Assembly (NCBI RefSeq): GCF_019104725.1
Contig: NZ_JAHRXF010000001.1
Coordinates: forward strand, 1-64,000
Reading direction: 5' to 3'
Origin: Streptomyces corallincola
GTDB taxonomy: Bacteria > Actinomycetota > Actinomycetes > Streptomycetales > Streptomycetaceae
DNA length: 64,000 nt
Shown here piece by piece: positions 27,082 to 35,423 of this stretch. Positions within the stretch are counted from its first letter, which is position 1. Each line of letters opens with the position of its first letter. Below the pieces are notes generated by a model that worked only from the letters and a program-made list of their open reading frames with translations, was not told the origin of the DNA and ran no database searches. The position numbers and the translations under genes are program-made.

Positions 27082-27552
27082 TCAGAGCGGGTGCTCGGCC
27101 AGCCGGTCGAGAAACGCGCCCTGCGCCGGAATGATCACCGCGCGGGCCGCGTCGAGACCCAGCCACGCCACCCGGTCCAGCTCCGGGAACTCCTGGACCC
27201 GGCCCGAACCACGCGGCCACTCCATCGTGAAGGTGCCCGGCACGACGGACTCCGGGTCGAGGTCCGCCTCGATCGCCCACGCGGTGACGATCTTGCCGTT
27301 CGCCTGCGTGACCTCGCCCAGCGGCAGCGCCTCGCCGTCCGGGGGCGCGAGCCCCAGCTCCTCCTCGAACTCCCGGCGGGCCGCGTCCCACGGCGCCTCG
27401 TCGGGTTCGTACTCGCCCTTCGGCACGCCCCAGGCGCCCGCGTCCTTGTGCGCGTAGAAGGGGCCGCCCATGTGCCCCAGCAGCACCTGGAGTTCCCCGC
27501 CGGTGCGGCGGAACAGCAGCAGTCCGGCACTTCGTTTCGTCCGTGCGCTCAC
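27082..27552 (-). CDS. Nudix hydrolase
   Basis: A 156-aa single-domain Nudix protein with a complete Nudix box: G, then five residues, E, then REFEEELGL (in GEYEPDEAPWDAARREFEEELG). The N-terminus SARTKRSAGLLLFRR is the first strand. Relatives hydrolyse nucleoside diphosphate derivatives such as oxidised dNTPs. GTG 27552 overlaps the stop of the DNA ligase gene, suggesting coupling and a role in nucleotide-pool cleaning or DNA repair. Confidence 0.9.
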   Translation of the reverse strand: MSARTKRSAGLLLFRRTGGELQVLLGHMGGPFYAHKDAGAWGVPKGEYEPDEAPWDAARREFEEELGLAPPDGEALPLGEVTQANGKIVTAWAIEADLDPESVVPGTFTMEWPRGSGRVQEFPELDRVAWLGLDAARAVIIPAQGAFLDRLAEHPL

Positions 27553-29087
27553 GCCCCGACCTCCGGGTGGGCCGCCAACAGGGTCTCCACCGTATCGGCC
27601 TGCTCCGCCGTCTTGTCCTCGCGGTAGCGGATCACGCGCGCGAACCGCAGGGTGACCCCGGCCGGATAGCGGGTGGAGCGCTGGAGTCCGTCGTAGGCGA
27701 TCTCCACGACGAGTTCGGGCCGTACGGTGACACCCCAGGGGTGCTCCTCGACCGTGAGCGCGGCCAGCCGGTCGGTCTGCCAGGCGAGCAGCGCGTCCGT
27801 CAGGCCCTTGAACGTCTTGCCCAGCATGGCGAACCCGCCGTCCGCGGTACGGGCGCCCAGGTGCAGGTTGGAGAGCCGGCCCGTGCGCCGCCCGTGCCCC
27901 CACTCGGCGGCCAGCACCACCAGGTCCAGGGTGTGCACCGGCTTGACCTTCAGCCAGGATGCGCCCCGGCGGCCCGCGCTGTACGGCGCGTCCAGTGCCT
28001 TCACCACCACACCCTCGTGCCCGCGTGCCAGCGCGTCCGCGAGGAACGCCTCCGCGGCCCCCGCGTCCGGCGGCCCCGCCACCAGGGTCCGGCGCACCCG
28101 CATCGGCTCCGGCACCAGCCGGGCCAGCTCGGCGTGGCGCGCCGCGAACGGCAGGTCCAGCAGATCGGTGCCGTCCACCGACAGGGCGTCGAAGAACACG
28201 GGCGAGACCGGGACCTCACCGGCGACCCGTGCCACGTCCGTGCGCGACCCGACCCGCCCGGCCGTCTCCTGGAACGACCGGGGCCGCCCGTCCGCGCCGA
28301 ACGAGATCACCTCGCCGTCCAGGATGAACCGCTCGCCCGCCAGCCCCAGCGCGGCGGCCCGCACCTCCGGCAGCCGGTCGGTGATGTCGTCCAGCGTCCG
28401 CGTGTGCACCCGTACGGTGTCGCCGTCCCGGTGCACCTGTACGCGGATGCCGTCGAGCTTCTCCTCCACCGCGCAGGCGCCCAGCTTCTCCACCGCCTCC
28501 GCGACCGACGACGCGCTGTGCGCCAGCATCGGCTGCACCGGGCGGCCCACGGTGAGCCGGAACCGCTCCAGCGCCGCCGGGCCGTCCGCGAGCAGCGCCT
28601 CGGCCACCGCCCGGAGCGAGCCCGCGAGCATCACCGCCCGCCGTACGTCACCGGACCCGGCCCCGGTCGCGCGGGCCAGCCCCTCCACGGCGACCGCGTC
28701 CAGCGCGCCCTGCCGGACCTCACCGGTGAGCAGCCCGAGCAGAAACCGCTGCTCGCCCTCCGTGGCCGCGCCCATCAGCTCCCCGACCAGACGGCTCCGC
28801 TCGGCCTGCGAACCCGGACCCGACACCCCGGCCAGCGCGGTGAGGCGGGCGTCCACCTCGCGCACGGTCAGCGCGGGCTCCCGCGCCGGGGGCACCGGGT
28901 GGCCGAGCACCTTCCAGCCGACCCCGATCCGCCCCTGCGGGAGCCGCCCGGCCAGATAGGGGATGACCACCGGCACGTCGTCCGGTTCCGCCTCCCGGAA
29001 CAGCTCCGCGAGCAACTCGGTCTTCCGGGACCTGGCCGCCGTGGCGGCGACCTCCCGCGACACCTCGGCGAGCCGGGACAGCAGCAT
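27549..29087 (-). CDS. lig: ATP-dependent DNA ligase
   Basis: A 512-aa nucleotidyltransferase of the LigB/archaeal type, sealing DNA nicks using ATP. The N-terminal helical DNA-binding domain begins MLLSRLAEVSREVAATAARSRK. The adenylated Lys is in EEKLDGIRVQVHRDG (motif I), followed by ILDGEVIS (motif III) and GHEGVVVKALDAPY (motif IV). The OB-fold end has WLKVKP (motif V) and PELVVEIAYDGLQRS. ATG 29087 starts the conserved N-terminus but lacks a clear ribosome site. GTG 29102 is an alternative. It is divergent from the XRE-cupin regulator. Confidence 0.93.
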   Translation of the reverse strand: MLLSRLAEVSREVAATAARSRKTELLAELFREAEPDDVPVVIPYLAGRLPQGRIGVGWKVLGHPVPPAREPALTVREVDARLTALAGVSGPGSQAERSRLVGELMGAATEGEQRFLLGLLTGEVRQGALDAVAVEGLARATGAGSGDVRRAVMLAGSLRAVAEALLADGPAALERFRLTVGRPVQPMLAHSASSVAEAVEKLGACAVEEKLDGIRVQVHRDGDTVRVHTRTLDDITDRLPEVRAAALGLAGERFILDGEVISFGADGRPRSFQETAGRVGSRTDVARVAGEVPVSPVFFDALSVDGTDLLDLPFAARHAELARLVPEPMRVRRTLVAGPPDAGAAEAFLADALARGHEGVVVKALDAPYSAGRRGASWLKVKPVHTLDLVVLAAEWGHGRRTGRLSNLHLGARTADGGFAMLGKTFKGLTDALLAWQTDRLAALTVEEHPWGVTVRPELVVEIAYDGLQRSTRYPAGVTLRFARVIRYREDKTAEQADTVETLLAAHPEVGA

Positions 29088-29224
29088 GCAGTCATGGTGC
29101 ACCGGAGGGAGGGTGTCCACACCTGGGGTGGTCCGGGGGTGCGGCGGCGGGGTGTCGGCCGTGGGGCACGGCCTGCGGGTGTGGGCTTCGGGGGCCCGCG
29201 CCCGTCGCGCGTCCGGCTGCCGGA

Positions 29225-29259
29225 TTGACAAACGGGCTTGCCGAAACTGCAATGCCCGC
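29225..29259 (+). promoter_or_regulatory. leaderless promoter of the XRE-cupin regulator
   Basis: TTGACA (29225-29230), a 17-bp spacer and TGCAAT (29248-29253) put transcription start at about 29260, the A of the start codon, so the mRNA is probably leaderless. TTGC-N7-GCAA (29239-29253) overlaps the -10 box and may be an autoregulatory operator. Confidence 0.75.
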
Positions 29260-29880
29260 ATGAGTGACGACAGCTCCACGCCCCACGACGACACCGGCAC
29301 CGGCACCGACGGCACCGACGAGGTCCTGGCCGGGGTCGGGCCCCGGCTGCGCCGGATGCGGAAGGACCGGGACGTGACGCTCGCGGCCCTGTCCGAAGCC
29401 ACCGGGATCTCCGTCAGCACGCTGTCCCGGCTGGAGTCCGGGCTGCGCAGGCCCAGCCTGGAACTGCTGCTGCCGATCGCGCGCGCCCACCGGGTGCCGC
29501 TGGACGAACTGGTCGGCGCCCCGCCGGTGGACGATCCGCGGGTGCGGGCCCGCCCGGTGGAGCGGCACGGCCGCACCTTCTGGCCGCTGACCCGGCAGCC
29601 CGGCGGACTCCAGGCGTTCAAGGTGCTCGAACCCGTGCGCCGCCAGGAACCGGACCCGCGCAGCCACGAGGGGTACGAATGGCTGTACGTCCTCTCCGGG
29701 CGGCTCCGGGTCGTCCTCGGGGAGCACGACGTGGTGCTGGGGCCGGGCGAGGTCGCCGAGTTCGACACCCGTGTCCCGCACTGGTTCGGCTCCGCGGGGG
29801 AGGGCCCGGCGGAGTTCCTGAGCCTGTTCGGGCCGCAGGGGGAGCGGATGCATGTGCGGGCGCGGCCGAAGGGGCGGTGA
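29260..29880 (+). CDS. XRE-family regulator with C-terminal cupin domain
   Basis: A 206-aa protein. It has an HTH_3 domain (LRRMRKDRDVTLAALSEATGISVSTLSRLESGLRRPSLELLL) and a C-terminal cupin barrel (HEGYEWLYVLSGRLRVVL, LGPGEVAEFDTRVPHWFGS). This class often senses a small metabolite through the cupin. Thirty polar residues (DDTGTGTDGTDE) precede the HTH. ATG 29260 coincides with the predicted transcription start. Targets are unknown. Neighbours are the divergent ligase and the downstream oxidoreductase operon. Confidence 0.93.
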   Translation: MSDDSSTPHDDTGTGTDGTDEVLAGVGPRLRRMRKDRDVTLAALSEATGISVSTLSRLESGLRRPSLELLLPIARAHRVPLDELVGAPPVDDPRVRARPVERHGRTFWPLTRQPGGLQAFKVLEPVRRQEPDPRSHEGYEWLYVLSGRLRVVLGEHDVVLGPGEVAEFDTRVPHWFGSAGEGPAEFLSLFGPQGERMHVRARPKGR

Positions 29881-29955
29881 GGGGCTCCGTACGGGCCGGG
29901 CCGCTCGGGGCGGGCGTGCTCCCGCGGCGCCCCGGACCGACTGTTCCCTCTCGGC

Positions 29956-29967
29956 AAGCGACCGCTT
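29956..29967. promoter_or_regulatory. AAGCG-AC-CGCTT inverted repeat before the oxidoreductase operon
   Basis: A 5-bp inverted repeat with a 2-bp gap sits 50 nt before the start codon at 30017. A TAGTATG segment follows, similar to a -10 region. It is likely an operator of a TetR-type regulator controlling the acyl-CoA dehydrogenase operon, by analogy only. Confidence 0.45.
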
Positions 29968-30016
29968 AGTATGCGAGCGGAACCCGGTCGGACGACACAG
30001 CCCGTGGAGGCCCCGC

Positions 30017-30988
30017 ATGCAGGCATGGCAGGTGCACGAGAACGGCGAGCCGAGCGAGGTGATGCGGCTCGCGGAGGTCGAGCCGCCCACGCCGGGCGAG
30101 GGCCAGGTGCTGCTGCGGGTCCGGGCCGCCAATGTCAACTTCCCGGACGCGCTGCTCTGCCGGGGGCAGTACCAGATACGGCCGCCGCTGCCGTTCACAC
30201 CCGGTGTCGAGATCTGCGCCGAGACCGAGGACGGCCGCCGTGTCATCGGCAGTCCCGCGCTGCCGTACGGCGGTTTCGCGGAGTACGCCGTCGCCGACGC
30301 CCGCGCGCTGCTGCCCGCACCGGACTCCCTGGACGACGCCGAGGCCGCCGCGCTGCACATCGGCTACCAGACCGGCTGGTTCGGCCTGCACCGCCGGGCC
30401 CGGCTGGAGGCGGGCGAGACGCTGCTCGTGCACGCGGCGGCGGGCGGGGTCGGCAGCGCGGCCGTCCAGCTCGGCAAGGCGGCCGGGGCCACCGTCATCG
30501 GCGTGGTCGGCGGCGCCGAGAAGGCCGCCGTCGCGCGTGCCCTCGGCTGCGACGTGGTCGTGGACCGCCGCGCCGAGGACGTCGTCGCCCGCGTCAAGGA
30601 GGCCACCGGCGGCCGGGGCGCCGATGTGATCTACGACCCGGTGGGCGGCGACGCCTACGCCCAGTCCGCCAAGCTCGTCGCCTTCGAGGGCCGGATCGTC
30701 GTCGTCGGCTTCACCAGCGGCACCATCCCGAGCCCCGCGCTCAACCACGCCCTGGTGAAGAACTACTCGATCCTCGGCCTGCACTGGGGCCTCTACCGCA
30801 CCAAGAACCCCGAGCTGGTCCCGCACTGCCACGAGCGGCTCACCGAGCTGGCCGCGCGCGGCGCGATCAGGCCGCTGGTCAGCGAACGGGTCCCGCTCGG
30901 CGGCGCCGCCGACGCCGTGCGACGCGTCGCGGACGGCCGCACCACCGGCCGGATCGCCGTACTGCCCCAGGAAGGAGCAGCCGCATGA
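30017..30988 (+). CDS. NADPH:quinone oxidoreductase family protein (zinc-free MDR)
   Basis: A 323-aa medium-chain reductase. It has an N-terminal GroES-like domain (MQAWQVHENGEPSEVM) and the NADPH motif HAAAGGVGSAAVQLGKAAGA, with YDPVGGDAY in the substrate half. The zinc ligands of alcohol dehydrogenases are absent, which fits quinone or enoyl reductases. ATG 30017 follows GGAGG. It overlaps the next gene by ATGA. Together with two acyl-CoA dehydrogenases it suggests an acyl-CoA or branched-chain catabolic operon. Confidence 0.92.
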   Translation: MQAWQVHENGEPSEVMRLAEVEPPTPGEGQVLLRVRAANVNFPDALLCRGQYQIRPPLPFTPGVEICAETEDGRRVIGSPALPYGGFAEYAVADARALLPAPDSLDDAEAAALHIGYQTGWFGLHRRARLEAGETLLVHAAAGGVGSAAVQLGKAAGATVIGVVGGAEKAAVARALGCDVVVDRRAEDVVARVKEATGGRGADVIYDPVGGDAYAQSAKLVAFEGRIVVVGFTSGTIPSPALNHALVKNYSILGLHWGLYRTKNPELVPHCHERLTELAARGAIRPLVSERVPLGGAADAVRRVADGRTTGRIAVLPQEGAAA

Positions 30989-32172
30989 CCGACGCCGACG
31001 AACTGCGCCGCCGCACACAGGAGTTGCTGGCGGACCACCCGCCCGCCGACACCGCGCCGCCGGACTTCCTGCGGGCCCGCTTCGACGCCGGGCTCGCCTG
31101 GGTGCACTACCCGCCCGGCCTCGGCGGTCTCGGCACCCCGCGCTCCCTCCAGGCCGTCGTGGACGCCGAACTGGAGGCGGCCGGTGCCCCCGACAACGAC
31201 CCGCGCCGCATCGGCATCGGGCTCGGCATGGCCGCGCCGACCGTTCTGCGGTACGGCACCGACGAGCAGAAGGCACGCTTCCTGCGCCCCCTGTGGACCG
31301 GGGAGGAGGTCTGGTGCCAGCTGTTCAGCGAGCCCGGCGCCGGGTCCGACCTCGCCGCGCTCGGCACCCGCGCCGTCCGGGAGGAGACGTCCGGGGACTG
31401 GATCGTGGACGGGCAGAAGGTGTGGACCTCCAGCGCCCACCTCGCCCGCTGGGCCATCCTCATCGCCCGCACCGACCCGGACGTGCCCAAGCACGCGGGC
31501 ATCACCTACTTCGTCTGCGACATGACCGACCCAGGTGTCGAGGTGCGCCCGCTGCGCCAGATCACCGGCGAGGCCGAGTTCAACGAGGTGTTCCTCACCG
31601 GTGTCCGCATCCCCGACGCCCACCGGCTCGGTGAGGTCGGGGACGGCTGGCGGGTCGCGCAGACCACGCTCATGAACGAGCGCGTCTCCATCGGCGGCAT
31701 GCGGCTGCCCCGCGAGGGCGGCATGATCGGTCCCGCCGCCCGCACCTGGCGCGAACGCCCCGAACTGCGCACCCACGACCTGCATCAGCGGCTGCTCACC
31801 CTGTGGGTGGAGGCCGAGGTGTCCCGGCTCGCCGCCGAACGCCTCCGGCAGCAGCTCGCCGCCGGACACCCCGGCCACGAGGGCTCCGCCATGAAGCTCG
31901 GCTTCGCCCGGCTCAACCAGGAGATCAGCGGCCTGGAGGTCGAACTGCGGGGTGAGGAAGGGCTGTTGTTCGACGACTGGACCATGCGGCGGCCCGAACT
32001 CGTGGACTTCACCGGGCGGGACGCCGGATACCGCTACCTCCGCTCCAAGGGCAACAGCATCGAGGGCGGCACCAGCGAGGTGCTGCTCAACATCGTCGCC
32101 GAACGCGTCCTCGGACTGCCCGCCGAGCCGCGCACCGACAAGGACGTCGCCTGGAAGGACCTCGCCCGATGA
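30985..32172 (+). CDS. acyl-CoA dehydrogenase, catalytic subunit type (FadE29-like)
   Basis: A 395-aa acyl-CoA dehydrogenase. The flavin motif QLFSEPGAGSDLAAL, WIVDGQKVWTSSAHLARW, FNEVFLTGVRIPD and the end motif SIEGGTSEVLLNIVAERVLGLP with the catalytic-type Glu are present. It overlaps the next dehydrogenase by ATGA. Paired, adjacent, diverged ACADs that form a2b2 heterotetramers are known from actinobacterial steroid side-chain degradation, and this pair has that layout. The substrate here is unknown. Confidence 0.9.
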   Translation: MTDADELRRRTQELLADHPPADTAPPDFLRARFDAGLAWVHYPPGLGGLGTPRSLQAVVDAELEAAGAPDNDPRRIGIGLGMAAPTVLRYGTDEQKARFLRPLWTGEEVWCQLFSEPGAGSDLAALGTRAVREETSGDWIVDGQKVWTSSAHLARWAILIARTDPDVPKHAGITYFVCDMTDPGVEVRPLRQITGEAEFNEVFLTGVRIPDAHRLGEVGDGWRVAQTTLMNERVSIGGMRLPREGGMIGPAARTWRERPELRTHDLHQRLLTLWVEAEVSRLAAERLRQQLAAGHPGHEGSAMKLGFARLNQEISGLEVELRGEEGLLFDDWTMRRPELVDFTGRDAGYRYLRSKGNSIEGGTSEVLLNIVAERVLGLPAEPRTDKDVAWKDLAR

Positions 32173-33248
32173 CGGATCTGCTGTACTCCGAGGAGGAGGA
32201 GGCGCTCCGCGCGGCCGTCCGCGACCTGCTCTCCGACCACTGCGCCGCCACCGACGTGCTCGCCCGCGTCGAGCGTCCCACCCCCTACGAACCCGCCCTC
32301 TGGAAGTCCCTCGCCGAGGACATGGGGCTCGCCGGACTCCTGATCCCCGAGGACCTCGGCGGCCAGGGCGCCTCGCACCGCGAAGCCGCCGTCGTCCTGG
32401 AGGAACTGGGACGCGCCGTCGCCCCCGTCCCCTACCTGACCAGCGCCGTCGTCGCCACGGAAGCGGTGCTCGCCTGCGGCGACCCGGATCTGCTCGGGCG
32501 GCTCGCGTCCGGACGCGAGCTCGCCGCGCTCGCGGTCGGGCTGCACGTGGCGCCCGGTACGGGGCCGGGGAATGTCGTCGTACGGGACGGTGTGCTGCAC
32601 GGCGAGGTCTCGGGGGTCGCGGACGCGGTGGGTGTCGGCGTGCTGCTCGTGCCGGGGGACGACGGGGTGCTGTACGAGGTCGAGGCCTCCGGCGCGGGGG
32701 TCTCCGTCGTGCCGCAGACCTCGCTCGATCCGACCCGGCCGCTCGGGCGCGTGGTGCTCGACGGGGCGGCCGGGCGTGCCCTCGGGTCCGCCGGTCCCGC
32801 CGTCGAGCGCGCGCTGCTCGCCGGGGCGGGGTTGCTCGCCTCCGAGCAACTCGGGCTCTCGGAATGGGCGTTGACCGAGACGGTTCGGTACCTGAAGGAA
32901 CGGCGGCAGTTCAACCGTCCGGTGGGCGGGTTCCAGGCACTCAAGCACCGGCTCGCCCACCTGTGGCTTCAGGTGGTGAATCTGCGGGCCGCCGCGCGGT
33001 CCGCAGCGGGGGCGCTGGCCTCCGGGGAGGACCTGGGCGTCTCCGTCTCCGTCGCGCAGGCGTACGCGGGTGGCGTCGCCGTCCATGTCACCGAGGAGGC
33101 GCTTCAACTGCACGGAGGGCTCGGGATGACCTGGGAACACCCTGTGCATCTGTACGTGAAGCGCGCCAAGTCCGACTCCCTCTCCTACGGCACGGCTGGG
33201 ACGCACCGGGCGCTTCTCTCGGCCCTCGTGGACCTGCCCGCTCCGTGA
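32169..33248 (+). CDS. acyl-CoA dehydrogenase, partner subunit type (FadE28-like)
   Basis: A 359-aa diverged acyl-CoA dehydrogenase. It has an N-terminal domain (LLYSEEEEALRAAVRDLLSDH), LLIPEDLGGQGAS, LKERRQFNRPVGGFQALKHRLA and an end segment LHGGLGMTWEHPVHLYVKRAK instead of the EGTSE catalytic motif. It therefore likely serves as the structural/FAD partner of the upstream ACAD in a heteromer. A 4-nt overlap with the upstream gene couples their translation. Confidence 0.88.
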   Translation: MTDLLYSEEEEALRAAVRDLLSDHCAATDVLARVERPTPYEPALWKSLAEDMGLAGLLIPEDLGGQGASHREAAVVLEELGRAVAPVPYLTSAVVATEAVLACGDPDLLGRLASGRELAALAVGLHVAPGTGPGNVVVRDGVLHGEVSGVADAVGVGVLLVPGDDGVLYEVEASGAGVSVVPQTSLDPTRPLGRVVLDGAAGRALGSAGPAVERALLAGAGLLASEQLGLSEWALTETVRYLKERRQFNRPVGGFQALKHRLAHLWLQVVNLRAAARSAAGALASGEDLGVSVSVAQAYAGGVAVHVTEEALQLHGGLGMTWEHPVHLYVKRAKSDSLSYGTAGTHRALLSALVDLPAP

Positions 33249-33416
33249 GGGCGCCGCAGCCACGCACACCGGCCCGCTGAGGTGCCCTGCGCCTCGCGGG
33301 GTGCCCTCCCGGTCCCCGTACACCACTCGTTTGGAGGACATGTCACCCCGCTGTCCCCGGAGCGGGCTGCGCCACACTTGCGGCCGGTGACGGCGGCTGT
33401 GGTGGAGGAGGGTGTC

Positions 33417-33611
33417 ATGGCGATTTCCATTTCTGTGGTGCTGTTGCTGCTGATCATGGCGGTGATGTTCATGAGGAACGGCAAGCTGAAGGTGAGTCAC
33501 GCGCTGGTGTGCGTGGTGCTGGGGTTCTATCTGGCGAGCAGCAGCATGGCGCCGACGATCCACAGCGGTCTCACGGCCACGGCCGACCTGGTGGGCAGTC
33601 TGCGGCCGTGA
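33417..33611 (+). CDS. small membrane protein
   Basis: A 64-aa protein with two hydrophobic segments, ISISVVLLLLIMAVMFM and HALVCVVLGFYLASSSMA, separated by a basic turn (RNGKLKVS). ATG 33417 has a GGAGGAGGG ribosome site. Similar tiny membrane proteins are common in Streptomyces. Function unknown. Confidence 0.8.
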   Translation: MAISISVVLLLLIMAVMFMRNGKLKVSHALVCVVLGFYLASSSMAPTIHSGLTATADLVGSLRP

Positions 33612-33627
33612 GACAGGGCGCCGGGGG

Positions 33628-34878
33628 TCAGGAGGAGAAGACACCGATGCCGTTGGGGACGGGGCGTTCGGCGCCGTCGCTGGGGTGGTTGCGCACCGAG
33701 ACGGCAGCGGCGCCCGGCGCACGGGCAACCAACTCCGAGGAGCCGCCCCCGTCGAGGTTGAACGCGTCGTAGGCACCCAGCCCGCGCAGCGTGGCCGCCT
33801 CCTCGGCGACGGTCAGCCCGCGCCGGTAGTCCGCACCGCCGTCCAGCGCCAGGAGCAGCAGGCGCCGCCCGTCCGCGCTGAACCCCACCGCCGTACGCAC
33901 GGCGGACACCGTGTCGTCGAGACCGGCGAGCGGGGTGCCGTCCCGCAGCACGGGGTAGCCGCCCAGGGCGAAGACGTAGGGCACGCGGGCGGCGGCGGCC
34001 CGCAGGGTCCCGCGGACTCGGACCCGCTCGCCCGGCGTCAGCTCGCGCAGCCGCCGTGCCCCCTCCTCCCGGCCGACCAGCACGGTCGTACCGGAGGGGA
34101 TCGGTCCGGCACCCGGAGTCGAGGACACCGACACCACCCGGCCGCCGCGCAGCGTCACCTCGTAGCTGTCCGTCGTGCAGCCCGCCGCGCGGTCGGTGTC
34201 CGTGCCGCAGACGGACCGCAGCCGGGACGCGTCACCCCAGCGGGCGTCGTACGCCCCGACCGAACCCTCGGGCAGGGCGTACTGGTTGAGGCCGCCCAGC
34301 GGGACGCGCCCGTGGGCGGAGGAGACGGAGCCGGCCAGGGTGAGCCGGTCCAGGCGGGCCCGCCGGTCGAGGCCGACGCCCAGCACCTCCCGCGTGTCGG
34401 TGCCGGGCGGCAGCGACGGGCCGAACCGCTGCCCGGTCGGCACCGCCGATTTGAGCACCCGGCCGTGCGCGATCGAGGGGCCCACGTTGGCGCCGGTCGC
34501 GGGGACGCCCGGATGCTGGGTCTCGGAGATGTCGAAGAAGTCCCCGTTGATCCCGGCGACCGCGCCCGTCGAGTCGGCCAGCGAGGACACGGTCGCGCGG
34601 GCGGCCACCGCGCCGGGGTGCAGCAGGTCCAGCCGTACCCGCGGATCGCGCAGATCGACCGTGAGCAGATGCGCGTGCGCGGTCCCGGCCGCCGCCGCGA
34701 TGTCGAACTGCCGGTAGCCGACGCCCGGCGCGATCCGCTGGTCCCCGGACACGGCCCTGGCCGGTGCCGCCCCCGTGGTGAGGGCCGCACCGGCCAGGAC
34801 ACCGCACACGGTGAGGACCGTGAGAACCGATCCGCCGGGCCGTCCGCCCGCTCTCTTCTTCCGCTGTACACGCGCCAC
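33628..34878 (-). CDS. secreted phosphodiester glycosidase (NAGPA-like) family protein
   Basis: A 416-aa exported protein. It has a basic start (ARVQRKKRAGG), a hydrophobic signal (VLTVLTVCGVLAGAALTTG) and a cut near APARAVSG. The mature part has the NAGPA/DUF2233 landmarks AVAGINGDFFDI, FALGGYPVLRDG, RTAVGFSADGRRLLLLALDG and the C-terminal FNLDGGGSSELVAR. Family members hydrolyse GlcNAc-1-phosphodiester bonds, possibly on wall polymers. GTG 34878 has AGGGGG upstream and is preferred over TTG 34902. Confidence 0.85.
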   Translation of the reverse strand: MARVQRKKRAGGRPGGSVLTVLTVCGVLAGAALTTGAAPARAVSGDQRIAPGVGYRQFDIAAAAGTAHAHLLTVDLRDPRVRLDLLHPGAVAARATVSSLADSTGAVAGINGDFFDISETQHPGVPATGANVGPSIAHGRVLKSAVPTGQRFGPSLPPGTDTREVLGVGLDRRARLDRLTLAGSVSSAHGRVPLGGLNQYALPEGSVGAYDARWGDASRLRSVCGTDTDRAAGCTTDSYEVTLRGGRVVSVSSTPGAGPIPSGTTVLVGREEGARRLRELTPGERVRVRGTLRAAAARVPYVFALGGYPVLRDGTPLAGLDDTVSAVRTAVGFSADGRRLLLLALDGGADYRRGLTVAEEAATLRGLGAYDAFNLDGGGSSELVARAPGAAAVSVRNHPSDGAERPVPNGIGVFSS

Positions 34879-34955
34879 CCGCGCCCCCTGACGTCTCGTC
34901 AACGCTGTACGGACTCAGGGGGAAGTGGACCAGACGCGGGTGGTACGCGAGGTGG

Positions 34956-35327
34956 CTAGGCGTCCACGAGACGCGAACGGATCAGAAAACGCACTCCCTC
35001 GGGCGCTTCGAGGGAGAAGCCGCTGCCCCGTCCGGGTACCACGTCCACGATCAGCCGCGTGTGGCTCCAGACCTCGAACTGGCTCCTGGACATCCAGAAC
35101 CCGACCGGCTCCTCGACGCCCCGCACCACCAGCTCGGCCAGCAGGACGTCCGAGCCGCCGGTGCGGAACTCGCCCGCCGGATAGCACATGGGTGCGCTGC
35201 CGTCGCAGCAGCCGCCGGACTGGTGGAACATCAGCGGTCCGTGTGCGGCCCGCAGCCTGCGCACCAACTCGGCTGCCTCGTCGGTGAGTTCGACACGCGG
35301 GACTGTCCTGTCCGCTACCTCGTCCAT
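34956..35327 (-). CDS. DUF779 family protein
   Basis: A 123-aa cytoplasmic protein. Conserved DUF779 features are visible: the Cys-rich segment MFHQSGGCCDGSAPMC, then GFWMSRSQFEVWSHTRLIVDVVPGRGSGFSLE, and FLIRSR. The family often neighbours aldehyde dehydrogenases, but the only one in this window is 8 kb away. The CC-x5-C cluster may bind a metal. ATG 35327 follows AAGGACGG. Confidence 0.85.
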   Translation of the reverse strand: MDEVADRTVPRVELTDEAAELVRRLRAAHGPLMFHQSGGCCDGSAPMCYPAGEFRTGGSDVLLAELVVRGVEEPVGFWMSRSQFEVWSHTRLIVDVVPGRGSGFSLEAPEGVRFLIRSRLVDA

Positions 35328-35423
35328 GACAACCGTCCTTCCGGGCCGGGGTCGTCGGAACGGCTCCAGTCTCGTGCGTCGCGCGGAACCCGTCCAGCGG
35401 GCGGGGGCGCCGGGCGACACGGT

